Source: CAZGYE01 sp964530165 (GTDB lineage Bacteria > Planctomycetota > Planctomycetia > Planctomycetales > Planctomycetaceae). Taken from it: a stretch of DNA of 33,009 bases. Every line of letters starts with the position of its first letter. Position 1 is the stretch's first letter. The notes under the pieces are model-generated. The model did not search any database and was not told the origin of the DNA. It saw nothing but the letters and a program-made list of their open reading frames with translations. Below, one piece after another: positions 23,995-31,546 of the stretch. A program made the translations under genes and the position numbers. The stretch spans positions 1 through 33,009 of the forward strand of contig CAZGYE010000026.1 in NCBI GenBank assembly GCA_964530165.1, written 5' to 3'.

Positions 23995-24476
23995 CACCTC
24001 TGAAAAATGTACGACGCCTGACCATCGGTGGTGGTGCACTGATTGGCGTGGCGATGGTTTACGGTTTGTTGAATGGACTGTTTTCCGGCTTCGGAGGCAA
24101 CGGGCCCGGAAGCGGCGCCCAGGCGCTCGTGTCCAACGGCAACAATTCGATGAGCATGCCAGATGCCTCGCAGTCCAAACCGCCAGTGGAGAACGAAACT
24201 CCGCCCGAATCCACTGACGTCGTCAACGTGCTCATCGACGAGAGGAGCTACTTCATTCGACTCCTCGTCGACGGCAAAGGGGAATACCGCCGGATCGAAT
24301 TGCCGGAGCTGGTCAATCTGGCCAAGGCGGCCCGCGGCAACGAGGACGGAATCCGCGTGCGCGTCTCGCGCCGGGAATCGTCCCGCGCATCGGCCGAAAA
24401 CCTGCTTCAGGAAAAACTACTGGGAGCCGGTCTTCGCAAGGAATCGATCCACCTGCAAAAGGGATTCGTCCCGTAG
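23991..24476 (+). CDS. Single-pass membrane protein with ExbD-like periplasmic domain
   Basis: This 161-residue protein starts at ATG 23991, overlapping the previous stop (ATGA). A basic N-terminus precedes one transmembrane helix (about 11-32). A Gly/Asn/Ser/Pro linker (about 33-75) leads to a folded domain (about 76-158) of pattern VVNVLIDERSYFIRLL, a helix, IRVRVSR, a helix and a final strand. This order of strands and helices, including an AGL turn before the last strand, resembles the periplasmic domain of ExbD/TolR. It lacks the conserved helix aspartate. It may supply the external half of the stator formed by its two upstream neighbours; this is inference. Confidence 0.6.
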   Translation: MTPLKNVRRLTIGGGALIGVAMVYGLLNGLFSGFGGNGPGSGAQALVSNGNNSMSMPDASQSKPPVENETPPESTDVVNVLIDERSYFIRLLVDGKGEYRRIELPELVNLAKAARGNEDGIRVRVSRRESSRASAENLLQEKLLGAGLRKESIHLQKGFVP

Positions 24477-24499
24477 CCCGCGTTGCTGCAATGCAACCG

Positions 24500-24548
24500 G
24501 GTGTGTGGCGCGCCCAGAGCACAGCGATGGGCGTGGCCGTCGCACACC
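24500..24548. repeat. Imperfect palindrome between convergent genes
   Basis: GGTGTG (24500-24505) pairs with CACACC (24543-24548) and CGCCCA (24511-24516) with TGGGCG (24528-24533). The bases between pair with two G-T wobbles and one bulge, giving a stem of about 17 pairs. It lies between the end of the stator cassette and the end of the acetyltransferase gene on the other strand, where it could end transcription both ways. No T tract follows. Confidence 0.55.
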
Positions 24549-24565
24549 ACGCCCTTGCGGAAGAC

Positions 24566-25528
24566 TCAGGGCGTCTCACCCAGGCGGCGGTAGACGATTC
24601 CAGTATCGACCCGCTGGAAACCGGCCGATGCCAGGACGCCGACTGCTCGCGTATCCGTCTCCAGGGCGTGGGCCTCGACACCGGTCACTAATTCGTCTCT
24701 CAGTCTTCGGCAGACTTCGATCACCAGCGCCTGCGCATACCCTTGGCCGCGCCGGTCCTCGGGCACAAACAGGTCGATCAGACCGATGGTCCGTTGCCGC
24801 CATTTGGTCATGTAGAGATCGAGGCCCAGAACGGTCACACCGGCGACCGACGGGCCGCCGTCTTTGGGAACGAGCAGAAACCGAATCGAGTCGAGACGTC
24901 CAAACCGCGTCGACCACCACCAGGAGGCTCGCTGGGGTTCATCGGCAATGGTCAATTGCATTTTTCGGCGAATCGTCACCAGGCGCATGCTGATTGGAAC
25001 GTTCGACTCACTCGTCCCGCGCCCGAACACGATGTGGCGTTCAACCGGTTCGTAGCCGAGGGCCTCACAGAACGGGGCGGCATCCGGGTCTGACTCGAGA
25101 AACCCCGCCGGCTGACTTCCACCGTACATCCCGACATAGAAGGGGTCGCGTGGCGCTGCAGAACCCAGAAACAGAGTCGTCGCCCCGGCGGCTTTCAGAT
25201 AGCTCTCCGCCCGGGAGACCAGCTCACGGCCGACGCCCCGACGGCGGTAATCGGGATGCACCATGACGATGCAAATGACCCCCGACTCCTGTGACAAGCC
25301 GCTCTCATCTTCGTTCACGCCGAAGCCGGCATGCACAAATCCGACAATTCGCGTCCCGTCCTGGGCCACCTCCAGACCGGCCGGATCGAAGTAAGGTTGC
25401 GCAAAACTCAGTGTTTCGAACGCGTCGGCCGTCAACGCATCCACAGCGCCACGACCGAGCTGGCATGCATGCCACAGGCTGACAAGCTTCGGCGGGTCGG
25501 AATTCTGAAACGATCGGTAGCGAATCAC
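24566..25528 (-). CDS. Tandem GNAT-family N-acetyltransferase
   Basis: This 320-residue cytoplasmic protein has two GNAT folds in a row. The first (about 1-165) has the acetyl-CoA loop VMVHPDYRRRGVGREL. The second (about 180-315) has LFVPEDRRGQGYAQALV. Both pyrophosphate-binding loops look intact. A similar double arrangement is known from mycothiol synthase and other GNATs, but the substrate cannot be inferred here. Translation starts at GTG 25528 without a clear ribosome site. It follows the transketolase C half by 29 bases on the same strand and is probably its cotranscript. Confidence 0.85.
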   Translation of the reverse strand: MIRYRSFQNSDPPKLVSLWHACQLGRGAVDALTADAFETLSFAQPYFDPAGLEVAQDGTRIVGFVHAGFGVNEDESGLSQESGVICIVMVHPDYRRRGVGRELVSRAESYLKAAGATTLFLGSAAPRDPFYVGMYGGSQPAGFLESDPDAAPFCEALGYEPVERHIVFGRGTSESNVPISMRLVTIRRKMQLTIADEPQRASWWWSTRFGRLDSIRFLLVPKDGGPSVAGVTVLGLDLYMTKWRQRTIGLIDLFVPEDRRGQGYAQALVIEVCRRLRDELVTGVEAHALETDTRAVGVLASAGFQRVDTGIVYRRLGETP

Positions 25529-25557
25529 AAAAGTCGTCTCATTAGCAGCGGCAGCAG

Positions 25558-26517
25558 CTACCGCTGCGTCACGCTGCGGACGGCTGCGACAATCGCGGCA
25601 GACGTCAGACCGTATTTTTCAAACAGACCGTCGGGGTCGCCGCTCTCCGCATAGCAGTCGCCGAGATTGACGTAGCCCATCGGGACCGGCGTCGCTCGGC
25701 TGACCACCGACGCCACCACCGAACCCAGTCCGCCGGCGGCCAAGTGTTCTTCGGCAACGACAATGGACCCTGTCTCTCTGGCCGCGGCGGCAACGGCCTG
25801 CTCATCAACCGGCTTGACTGTGTGCATGTCGAGCACACGCGCGGAGACTCCGCCCGAGGCCAATTCGACCGCCGCGTCCAGCGCCGCCGAAACCATCATG
25901 CCGTTGGCGATGATCGTCGCATCGTTCCCCTCGCGGACCTGAATAGCCTTGCCAATCTCGAAATCGCAGCCGTTGGGGTAGACTTCCGGAACTTTCGGCC
26001 GCCCGAGCCTCAGATACGTCGGACCCGTATGTTCGAGCATCGCCTCGGTTGCCTTGCGGGTGGAGACTCCGTCGGCCGGCACGATCACCGTCACGCCGGG
26101 CAGCGAGCAGGCCAGCGCGACATCTTCGATGCCCATCTGTGACGGCCCGTCTTCACCGATCGAAATCCCCGCGTGCGTGCCGACAAGCTTGACGTTCAGC
26201 CCCGGGAAGGCGACCGACATGCGGATCTGATCGTACGCGTTGCACAACAAAAAGCAGGCAAAACTGGCGACGACCGGCGTCTTGCCGCTGGCGGCCAGCC
26301 CGCCGGCGATACCGATCATGTTGCTCTCGGCAATGCCCACGTTGAACGCGCGATCCGGAAACGCCTTGGCAAACCATTCGGTGCGGGTCGAGTTCCCCAC
26401 GTCCCCGTCGATGACGACCACGTCGGGATACTTTTCACCCAGCTCCTTCAAGGTTTTTCCAAAGGCGTCACGTGTTGCCTGCCCAAGCTCTAATCCAGCT
26501 ACTTCGCCGATGCCCAT
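25558..26517 (-). CDS. Transketolase, C-terminal subunit
   Basis: This 319-residue protein is the second half of a split transketolase, holding the pyrimidine-binding domain (about 10-185) and the C-terminal domain (about 195-315). Visible motifs are VVVIDGDVGNSTRTEWF, NVGIAESNMIGIAGGLA with the conserved catalytic-region glutamate, and GTHAGISIGEDGPSQM. The fold also resembles the DXS and pyruvate dehydrogenase beta families, but pairing with the N half supports transketolase. ATG 26517 starts MGIGEV; the open frame extends further without family similarity. It lies 49 bases after the N-terminal subunit gene. Confidence 0.9.
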   Translation of the reverse strand: MGIGEVAGLELGQATRDAFGKTLKELGEKYPDVVVIDGDVGNSTRTEWFAKAFPDRAFNVGIAESNMIGIAGGLAASGKTPVVASFACFLLCNAYDQIRMSVAFPGLNVKLVGTHAGISIGEDGPSQMGIEDVALACSLPGVTVIVPADGVSTRKATEAMLEHTGPTYLRLGRPKVPEVYPNGCDFEIGKAIQVREGNDATIIANGMMVSAALDAAVELASGGVSARVLDMHTVKPVDEQAVAAAARETGSIVVAEEHLAAGGLGSVVASVVSRATPVPMGYVNLGDCYAESGDPDGLFEKYGLTSAAIVAAVRSVTQR

Positions 26518-26566
26518 CGTACACCCTACAGGTTGATGAATAATCCCGGTTAGAGCGGCAAACCAC

Positions 26567-27409
26567 TTAAGCCAGCAACTCCAGCGCCTTCTCGGCGAGT
26601 TCGGGCGACAACGGCTTGCCGTGATAGTTTCTGTCACCTTCGGCTTCAAGCACCGGCAAGATGCCGAACCCCTTTTGTGTCTTCGAGACGATTGCGGTCG
26701 GATGGTCGGTCACTTTTGCGGCATTGCCGAGGGCGTCGACAACGGCTTCGATGTTGTTGCCCTCGATTCTCTGGGTGTGCCAACCAAAGGCGGCGATCTT
26801 CTCGCTCAAGGGCAGCAAGTTCAGCACGTCACCGGTGGCTCCGGTCTGTTGGTATCCGTTCTGATCGATGATCGCAGTCAGATTGCCCAGTTTGTATTTC
26901 TCAGCGGCGGCGAATGCTTCCCAGACCTGACCTTCGCCCATTTCGCCGTCGCCGATGATCACGAAAACACGCGAGTCTCGCCCATCAAGTCGGGCGCACA
27001 AGGCATGTCCAATGCCGATCGAGAGCCCCTGGCCCAGCGAACCGGTCGATGCTTCCAGACCAGCCAGCCGTTTCATGTTGGGATGGCCCTCCAGCGGACT
27101 GCCTAGCTTGCGGAGCGTCATCAGTTCCTCAATGGGGAAGAAGCCGGCCTCGGCCATCGCCGCGTATTGCACGGGAACCGCATGCCCTTTGCTCAAGATG
27201 AAACGATCCCGCTCGGGCTGATCGGGATTGGACGGGTCGTAGCGCATAAAGCCGCCAAAAAACAGGGCGGTCACCACCTCCACGGCTGAGAGACTGCTGC
27301 TGGGATGCCCGCTTTTCGCTTCGGTGGTCATGCGAATGATATGCCGTCGAAGCGTCCGCGCTTTTTCTTTCAGTTCGTCGATATTCAACTTTTTCGCCTC
27401 GAATGCCAC
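26567..27409 (-). CDS. Transketolase, N-terminal subunit
   Basis: This 280-residue thiamine diphosphate-binding half of transketolase moves two-carbon units in the pentose phosphate pathway. It shows the AKSGHPSSSLSAVEVV start, the ILSKGHAVP motif, STGSLGQGLS and the ThDP motif GDGEMGEGQ ending IIDQNGYQ. I place the start at GTG 27409, because GGAGGGAAGG sits just upstream with seven-base spacing. The in-frame ATG at 27424 would put that site inside the coding region and lies in a repeat arm. The C-terminal subunit gene follows after 49 bases, and both must assemble to form the active enzyme. Confidence 0.92.
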   Translation of the reverse strand: MAFEAKKLNIDELKEKARTLRRHIIRMTTEAKSGHPSSSLSAVEVVTALFFGGFMRYDPSNPDQPERDRFILSKGHAVPVQYAAMAEAGFFPIEELMTLRKLGSPLEGHPNMKRLAGLEASTGSLGQGLSIGIGHALCARLDGRDSRVFVIIGDGEMGEGQVWEAFAAAEKYKLGNLTAIIDQNGYQQTGATGDVLNLLPLSEKIAAFGWHTQRIEGNNIEAVVDALGNAAKVTDHPTAIVSKTQKGFGILPVLEAEGDRNYHGKPLSPELAEKALELLA

Positions 27410-27422
27410 GCCCTTCCCTCCC

Positions 27423-27495
27423 ATTGAAGATTGCCGATTGACGATCAAATTATTGACAAGATTAGCCGGCGCTTCGTAATCGTCAATCCTTCAAT
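27423..27495. repeat. Imperfect inverted repeat upstream of the transketolase genes
   Basis: The left arm 27423-27445 (ATTGAAGATTGCCGATTGACGAT) is matched inversely by 27479-27495 with six bases missing in the right arm. The loop of 33 bases is AT-rich. It lies between the divergent starts of the transketolase N half and the anti-sigma-like gene and touches an in-frame ATG of the former. Confidence 0.55.
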
Positions 27496-27574
27496 CGTCT
27501 ATCAAACGGTCCCTATGCTAACGATCCGACTGCGCGCTGGCAAGCAGACCGTCACTTGACTACCATGGGATCAA

Positions 27575-27991
27575 ATGCCGGAATCTTCATTCACCGACGA
27601 CGAACTCTTGGCATACCTCGACGAGATGCTTCCGGTTGAGCGGATGGCGTCGGCCGAACGTGCGTTGAGGGACTCCGAATCGTTGCGTCGTCGAATCGCC
27701 AACCTGGCTCGGCAGAAGGATCAAGGTGTGCACTCTGTGGGCGAGATTTGGCGGCGGCGGCGGCTGAGTTGTCCGACGCGGAGTCAACTGGGCGGCTACT
27801 TGTTGGGGACGCTGGAGGACGATCGGGCCGATTATTTCCAGTTTCATCTGCAGACAATCGGTTGCCGTTACTGTGACGCGAACCTGCGCGATCTGGAACA
27901 AGCGATGCGTACAACTCCCGAAACCCAACGACGGCGACAAAAGTTCTTTCAATCCTCAGCCGGGTATTTGCAGCGGGGCGAGGAAGATTGA
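27575..27991 (+). CDS. Anti-sigma-factor-like small zinc protein (orphan)
   Basis: This 138-residue protein begins DDELLAYLDEMLPVERMASAERAL, a helical start seen in zinc-finger anti-sigma proteins and their planctomycete relatives. A Cys near residue 66 and the HLQTIGCRYC motif (His-x5-Cys-x2-Cys, about 90-99) could bind zinc, resembling the zf-HC2 anti-sigma fold with altered spacing. No transmembrane segment is present, so it would be cytoplasmic. No sigma factor gene is adjacent; neighbours are transketolase and a peptidase. Function is a guess from pattern only. Confidence 0.6.
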   Translation: MPESSFTDDELLAYLDEMLPVERMASAERALRDSESLRRRIANLARQKDQGVHSVGEIWRRRRLSCPTRSQLGGYLLGTLEDDRADYFQFHLQTIGCRYCDANLRDLEQAMRTTPETQRRRQKFFQSSAGYLQRGEED

Positions 27992-28037
27992 TGAGATCTC
28001 GGTTCACTCACCAGTTCCGGATGCGCCGGCGCGCGGT

Positions 28038-28066
28038 TCGACAACCGTGTTGCGGTCGGTTATACT
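28038..28066 (+). promoter_or_regulatory. Sigma-70-type promoter for the peptidase-gpgS pair
   Basis: TCGACA (28038-28043, 5 of 6 to consensus) is followed after 17 bases by TATACT (28061-28066, 5 of 6). The next start codon on this strand is at 28135, giving a leader of roughly 60 bases. It lies just after the anti-sigma-like gene. This is the best-formed coding-gene promoter I see in the window. Confidence 0.55.
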
Positions 28067-28134
28067 CACAGATCAGTTCAAGAAACGGTCGAGTCATCTC
28101 AACAACTTCCTGAAAAGCGCATGTGAGGCAAATC

Positions 28135-29352
28135 ATGCGGGATGCACGGACGGCGAACGCACAAAGGTTGCACGCGGAAAAGGACAGGGGCGCTCTTCTG
28201 GACGCTCTGGAAAGCGTCGCCGAGCTTCCCGACGCGCTGGTCCCGCTCCGCGAGGAGGTCCTGGCCAATCTGGTGATGCTGGCCCAAATTCCGGCTCCCA
28301 CCGGTGAAGAGGAAAATCGCGTCCGCTACATGCTCGATCGCTTCGCCGAGGCGCGATTGCCGGAAAACGGTCACGACGAGAAGGGGAACGCGGTCGGTCT
28401 GCTGCCGGGCGAGACCGGTGAGCGCACCATCATGCTTGTGGCCCATCTCGACACGATCGTGCCGAAAAACGTCGATCATAATGTCCTGGTTCAGGCCGAC
28501 CGGATTATCGGCCCCGGCGTCAACGACAACGCGCTGGGGGCCGCCATCGTCTCGATGCTGCCGACCTGCCTGCAGGAGTTGGGCATCCAACTCGATTCCA
28601 ACTTGAAGTTGATGGGAACGGTGGAATCGTTGGAACGCAGCAATCACGCGGGCCTCAGATTTCATCTCGACCATTCACCCGAGCCGGTTGATTGCGGGAT
28701 CGTCGTCGAAGGCGCGCAGTTGGGCCGGCTCAACTTTTTCTCGATCGGCACGATTCGCGGCGACATCACCTGCGACGTGCGGCCCGTTGATTCCCGCAGC
28801 TTTGGATCGGAAAGCGCGATCGTCGTTCTCAATCACATTATCAACCGCATTTTGAGCATCGAGACCCCTTCCCGGCCGTTCACGAAAATCTGCATCGGCA
28901 AGATGCATGCCGGCGTCAGTTACGACCTGGAGCCGGAGCACGCCGAATTGGGCTTCGAGGTCAACAGCCATTCCGACGAGATGATCGAGCGTCTCCAGCA
29001 CCAAATTGAGGACATCGTGGCCGAAATGTCGGCGCGGCACGCGGTCGACGCCCGGTTCGACTGCTTCTTCCGCCGAGAGGCGGGCGGGATTCCGTTTTCG
29101 CATCCGTTGGTCAAGACGGTCATCGACGTGATGTCGCTGCTGGACATCGAAGCCGACCAAGGACATAGTCCCTCGGAGCTTTCGGAGTTTATTTCGCGCA
29201 GCATTCCTGCGGTTACGCTGGGCATCACCTACGGCGAAAAGAATCGAAAGAAAAGACCAGACTACGTACTGATCGAACCCATTCTGAAAGGGATCGCCCA
29301 GTTGATCGGGGTCATTCTGGCGATCGACCGGGGAGCCTGCGATGAACACTAA
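28135..29352 (+). CDS. M20-type metallohydrolase
   Basis: This 405-residue enzyme resembles M20/M25/M40 peptidases and deacylases that use two metals. VAHLDTIVP gives His104 and Asp106, and GPGVNDNALG gives the bridging Asp131. The place of the usual Glu-Glu pair reads GTVESLE, with Glu164 as the likely base and a changed second position. VVEGAQLG follows as the next metal site. A dimerisation domain is present (about 205-320). I start at ATG 28135, with GAGG six bases upstream; a GTG at 28123 is in frame. It ends 11 bases inside gpgS, so the two are coupled. Substrate unknown. Confidence 0.82.
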   Translation: MRDARTANAQRLHAEKDRGALLDALESVAELPDALVPLREEVLANLVMLAQIPAPTGEEENRVRYMLDRFAEARLPENGHDEKGNAVGLLPGETGERTIMLVAHLDTIVPKNVDHNVLVQADRIIGPGVNDNALGAAIVSMLPTCLQELGIQLDSNLKLMGTVESLERSNHAGLRFHLDHSPEPVDCGIVVEGAQLGRLNFFSIGTIRGDITCDVRPVDSRSFGSESAIVVLNHIINRILSIETPSRPFTKICIGKMHAGVSYDLEPEHAELGFEVNSHSDEMIERLQHQIEDIVAEMSARHAVDARFDCFFRREAGGIPFSHPLVKTVIDVMSLLDIEADQGHSPSELSEFISRSIPAVTLGITYGEKNRKKRPDYVLIEPILKGIAQLIGVILAIDRGACDEH

Positions 29353-30343
29353 ACAGTGGCTGGCCGAACGAACCTTCCACCACTGCAACTTTTGGGACAT
29401 CAAGTGGTTGGTCGAGGAGAAAGAGCGGCAGGGACTGAAGATTTCCCTTTGTCTGCCGGCCTACAACGAGGAAACCACGATCGGTAAAGAGATCGTCATC
29501 CTCAAGTCGGAACTGCACGATCGTTACCCGCTGTTGGACGAGATCGCCGTCATCGACTCCGGCAGCAGCGATCAGACGCGGGAAATCGCCGCCAGTTTCG
29601 GCGCCAAGGTCTATCTTGCCGAGGAGCACCTGACGGAATGCGGCAATCATCGCGGCAAAGGCGAAAACCTGTGGAAGGCGCTGTACCTGCTCGACGGCGA
29701 CATCATCGTCTATGTCGATTCGGACATCAACAACATCCATCCCCGCTTCGTGTACGGGTTGCTGGGACCGCTGATTCAGGACCCGGACGTGCACTATGTG
29801 AAGGCATTCTACGATCGGCCGCTCGCCTTCTCGCAGGGGATTCGCCCCACAGGAGGCGGACGCGTGACCGAAATTTTGGTCCGGCCCCTGTTCAGCCTGT
29901 TTTATCCCGATCTGACCGCCATCGTGCAGCCGCTTTCCGGCGAATACGCGGGACGCCGCTCGATTCTCGAACAGATCCCCTTTCCGGTCGGCTATGGAGT
30001 CGAGACGGCCATGCTGATCGACATCTATGAAAAGCTCGGCATGGACGGTTTCGCACAAACGGACCTCAATACCCGCGTCCACCGCAACCAGGGGACAATC
30101 GCATTGGGTCGCATGGCGTTCGGCATCCTGCGAACGCTGTTTCGAAGACTCACCCGCGAGCAACGGGCGCACTTCGAGGCCGAATTGCCGAACATCATGC
30201 GGCAACACAAGGTCGACAAAGGAAAATTCGAGCAGATGGAATACGTGATCGAAGAGTTCGAACGCCCGCCGATCATCGAAGTCGATGCCTATATGCAGAA
30301 GTTTCAGAGGGTCGAAAGCAGCGTAGGTCAGGCTCCTGCCTGA
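29342..30343 (+). CDS. gpgS: Glucosyl-3-phosphoglycerate synthase-like glycosyltransferase (GT81)
   Basis: This 333-residue GT-A-fold enzyme likely joins glucose from a nucleotide sugar to 3-phosphoglycerate, the first step to glucosylglycerate-type compatible solutes. Marks of the family are LCLPAYNEE, IDSGSSDQT, GKGENLWKAL, the metal-binding VDSDI (Asp126, Asp128), RVTEILVRPL, QPLSGEYAGRRS and GYGVETAMLIDI. Related mannosyl enzymes cannot be fully excluded. The ATG lies 11 bases inside the preceding peptidase gene. The last six residues (VGQAPA) and the stop codon are encoded by the left arm of a 22-base inverted repeat, so the original C-terminus was probably different. No phosphatase (GpgP) gene is adjacent. 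Confidence 0.88.
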   Translation: MNTKQWLAERTFHHCNFWDIKWLVEEKERQGLKISLCLPAYNEETTIGKEIVILKSELHDRYPLLDEIAVIDSGSSDQTREIAASFGAKVYLAEEHLTECGNHRGKGENLWKALYLLDGDIIVYVDSDINNIHPRFVYGLLGPLIQDPDVHYVKAFYDRPLAFSQGIRPTGGGRVTEILVRPLFSLFYPDLTAIVQPLSGEYAGRRSILEQIPFPVGYGVETAMLIDIYEKLGMDGFAQTDLNTRVHRNQGTIALGRMAFGILRTLFRRLTREQRAHFEAELPNIMRQHKVDKGKFEQMEYVIEEFERPPIIEVDAYMQKFQRVESSVGQAPA

Positions 30344-30398
30344 CATTTGAGCCATCGACCATCATACCTCGTCAGCGTCAGGCAGGAGCCTGACCTAC
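30323..30398. repeat. Perfect 22-base inverted repeat at the gpgS 3' end
   Basis: Arms 30323-30344 and 30377-30398 are exact reverse complements (core GTCAGGCTCCTGCCTGAC, itself nearly palindromic). The left arm includes the last six sense codons and stop of gpgS. The loop is 32 bases. It may also act as a transcript end for gpgS, although no T tract follows. Confidence 0.85.
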
Positions 30399-30434
30399 AA
30401 CTCTGATCGTACCGTTCAAATAGAGAGAACCCTT

Positions 30435-31448
30435 ATGCAGCTGTCTCCGTCAACATCCAGAAAACATGGTTTCACATTGATTGAGTTATTGGTGGTGATC
30501 GCCATCATCGCGATCTTGATCGCTTTACTGCTGCCAGCCGTGCAACAGGCTCGTGAAGCGGCCCGCAGAAGCGCCTGCCAAAACAACTTAAAACAAATCG
30601 GGCTGGCCTTGCACAACTACTACGACACGCACCGTGTGTTCCCGCCCGGATACATTAGTGTTGATCCAGCAAATATTGGTTCAACCGAATTAGGACTTTA
30701 TGCCTGGGGGGCATTCATCCTGCCTTTCGTAGATCAGGCTTCGTTGTATCAAAGCTTACGTGTCGGTGACGTAAGATTGCAGACCAATCTTGCCAATCCC
30801 ACCACCAGCGCTCTTCTGCAAACCCCACTTCCTGTCTTTAGCTGCCCTTCCGATGTAGGACCTCCCTTGAACAACTGGATGCACGCCGCTCCTCCCAGCT
30901 ACATATACGACAGGCGCGTCACCTCGGATGGGACTGATCGAATCGCAATCGCCAAATCGAATTATGTAATGGTATCGGGTTCAGGAGACAGCACAACTCC
31001 GGCTGTTACGCCCACCACCTATGGACCTCACAATGGCATCGGGGCCCAGAATTCAAACACACGAATGCGTGACATTACCGATGGAACCAGTCAGACACTC
31101 GCCTGCGGTGAACGATCTTGGCAGGTTGCTCAATTAGAAATGGGTGCAGGAGCCGTCGTTGGGTTTAGTGCGGTCACCAGTGATAACATTAAACATGGGG
31201 GGACAGCGGTGCTCGGGATCGCCTACTGGGGGATTAACCAGACTCTTACCCAGGTCGACCATCAGGCCCGAGGTTTCAGCAGCCCCCATGTTGGTGGGGC
31301 CCATTTCCTTTTGTGTGACGGCTCTGTTCGTTTCCTGAGTGAGAACATTGATTTCAAAGGAAACAGTATAAGCTCTGGTTTCCAGATTGACAGCACATTT
31401 GAGAGGCTGCTTGCCAAGAATGATGGACAGGTTATCGGGGAATTCTAA
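30435..31448 (+). CDS. DUF1559 pseudopilin-like protein (H-X9-DG type)
   Basis: This 337-residue member of the large planctomycete family has a type IV prepilin N-terminus. A short basic leader ends at Gly12, followed by FTLIELLVVIAIIAILIALLLP, with Glu17 at the +5 position used in pilin assembly. The AVQQAREAARRSACQNNLKQIG helix continues the pilin spine. The globular domain includes DITDGTSQT and the C-terminal His-x9-Asp-Gly motif (PHVGGAHFLLCDGSVRF). It should be exported and processed by a prepilin peptidase. Base composition is visibly AT-richer than the genes to its left. A lipoprotein gene follows after a stem-loop. Confidence 0.93.
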   Translation: MQLSPSTSRKHGFTLIELLVVIAIIAILIALLLPAVQQAREAARRSACQNNLKQIGLALHNYYDTHRVFPPGYISVDPANIGSTELGLYAWGAFILPFVDQASLYQSLRVGDVRLQTNLANPTTSALLQTPLPVFSCPSDVGPPLNNWMHAAPPSYIYDRRVTSDGTDRIAIAKSNYVMVSGSGDSTTPAVTPTTYGPHNGIGAQNSNTRMRDITDGTSQTLACGERSWQVAQLEMGAGAVVGFSAVTSDNIKHGGTAVLGIAYWGINQTLTQVDHQARGFSSPHVGGAHFLLCDGSVRFLSENIDFKGNSISSGFQIDSTFERLLAKNDGQVIGEF

Positions 31449-31494
31449 GAAACTCGGTCTAATTCCCTGCTCAACTCAATGTCACAACTTGGGT

Positions 31495-31529
31495 GGGCAA
31501 GTGAGGAGATTATCCTCTTTGACTTGCCC
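31495..31529 (+). promoter_or_regulatory. Stem-loop between the DUF1559 and lipoprotein genes
   Basis: GGGCAAGT (31495-31502) pairs with ACTTGCCC (31522-31529). Inside, GAGGA pairs with TCCTC around the loop GATTA, leaving a TTTG bulge. No T run follows, so it is more likely an RNA-stabilising or attenuating hairpin than a simple terminator. Its place between paired genes suggests it sets their relative expression. Confidence 0.5.
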
Positions 31530-31546
31530 TATTAGAGATAAAAGAG

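Noticed and set aside
22526..24476. Zorya-type defence system (ZorA/ZorB)
   Set aside because: There is a MotA/ExbB-like protein, but no OmpA-type peptidoglycan-binding ZorB, no helicase and no nuclease gene nearby.
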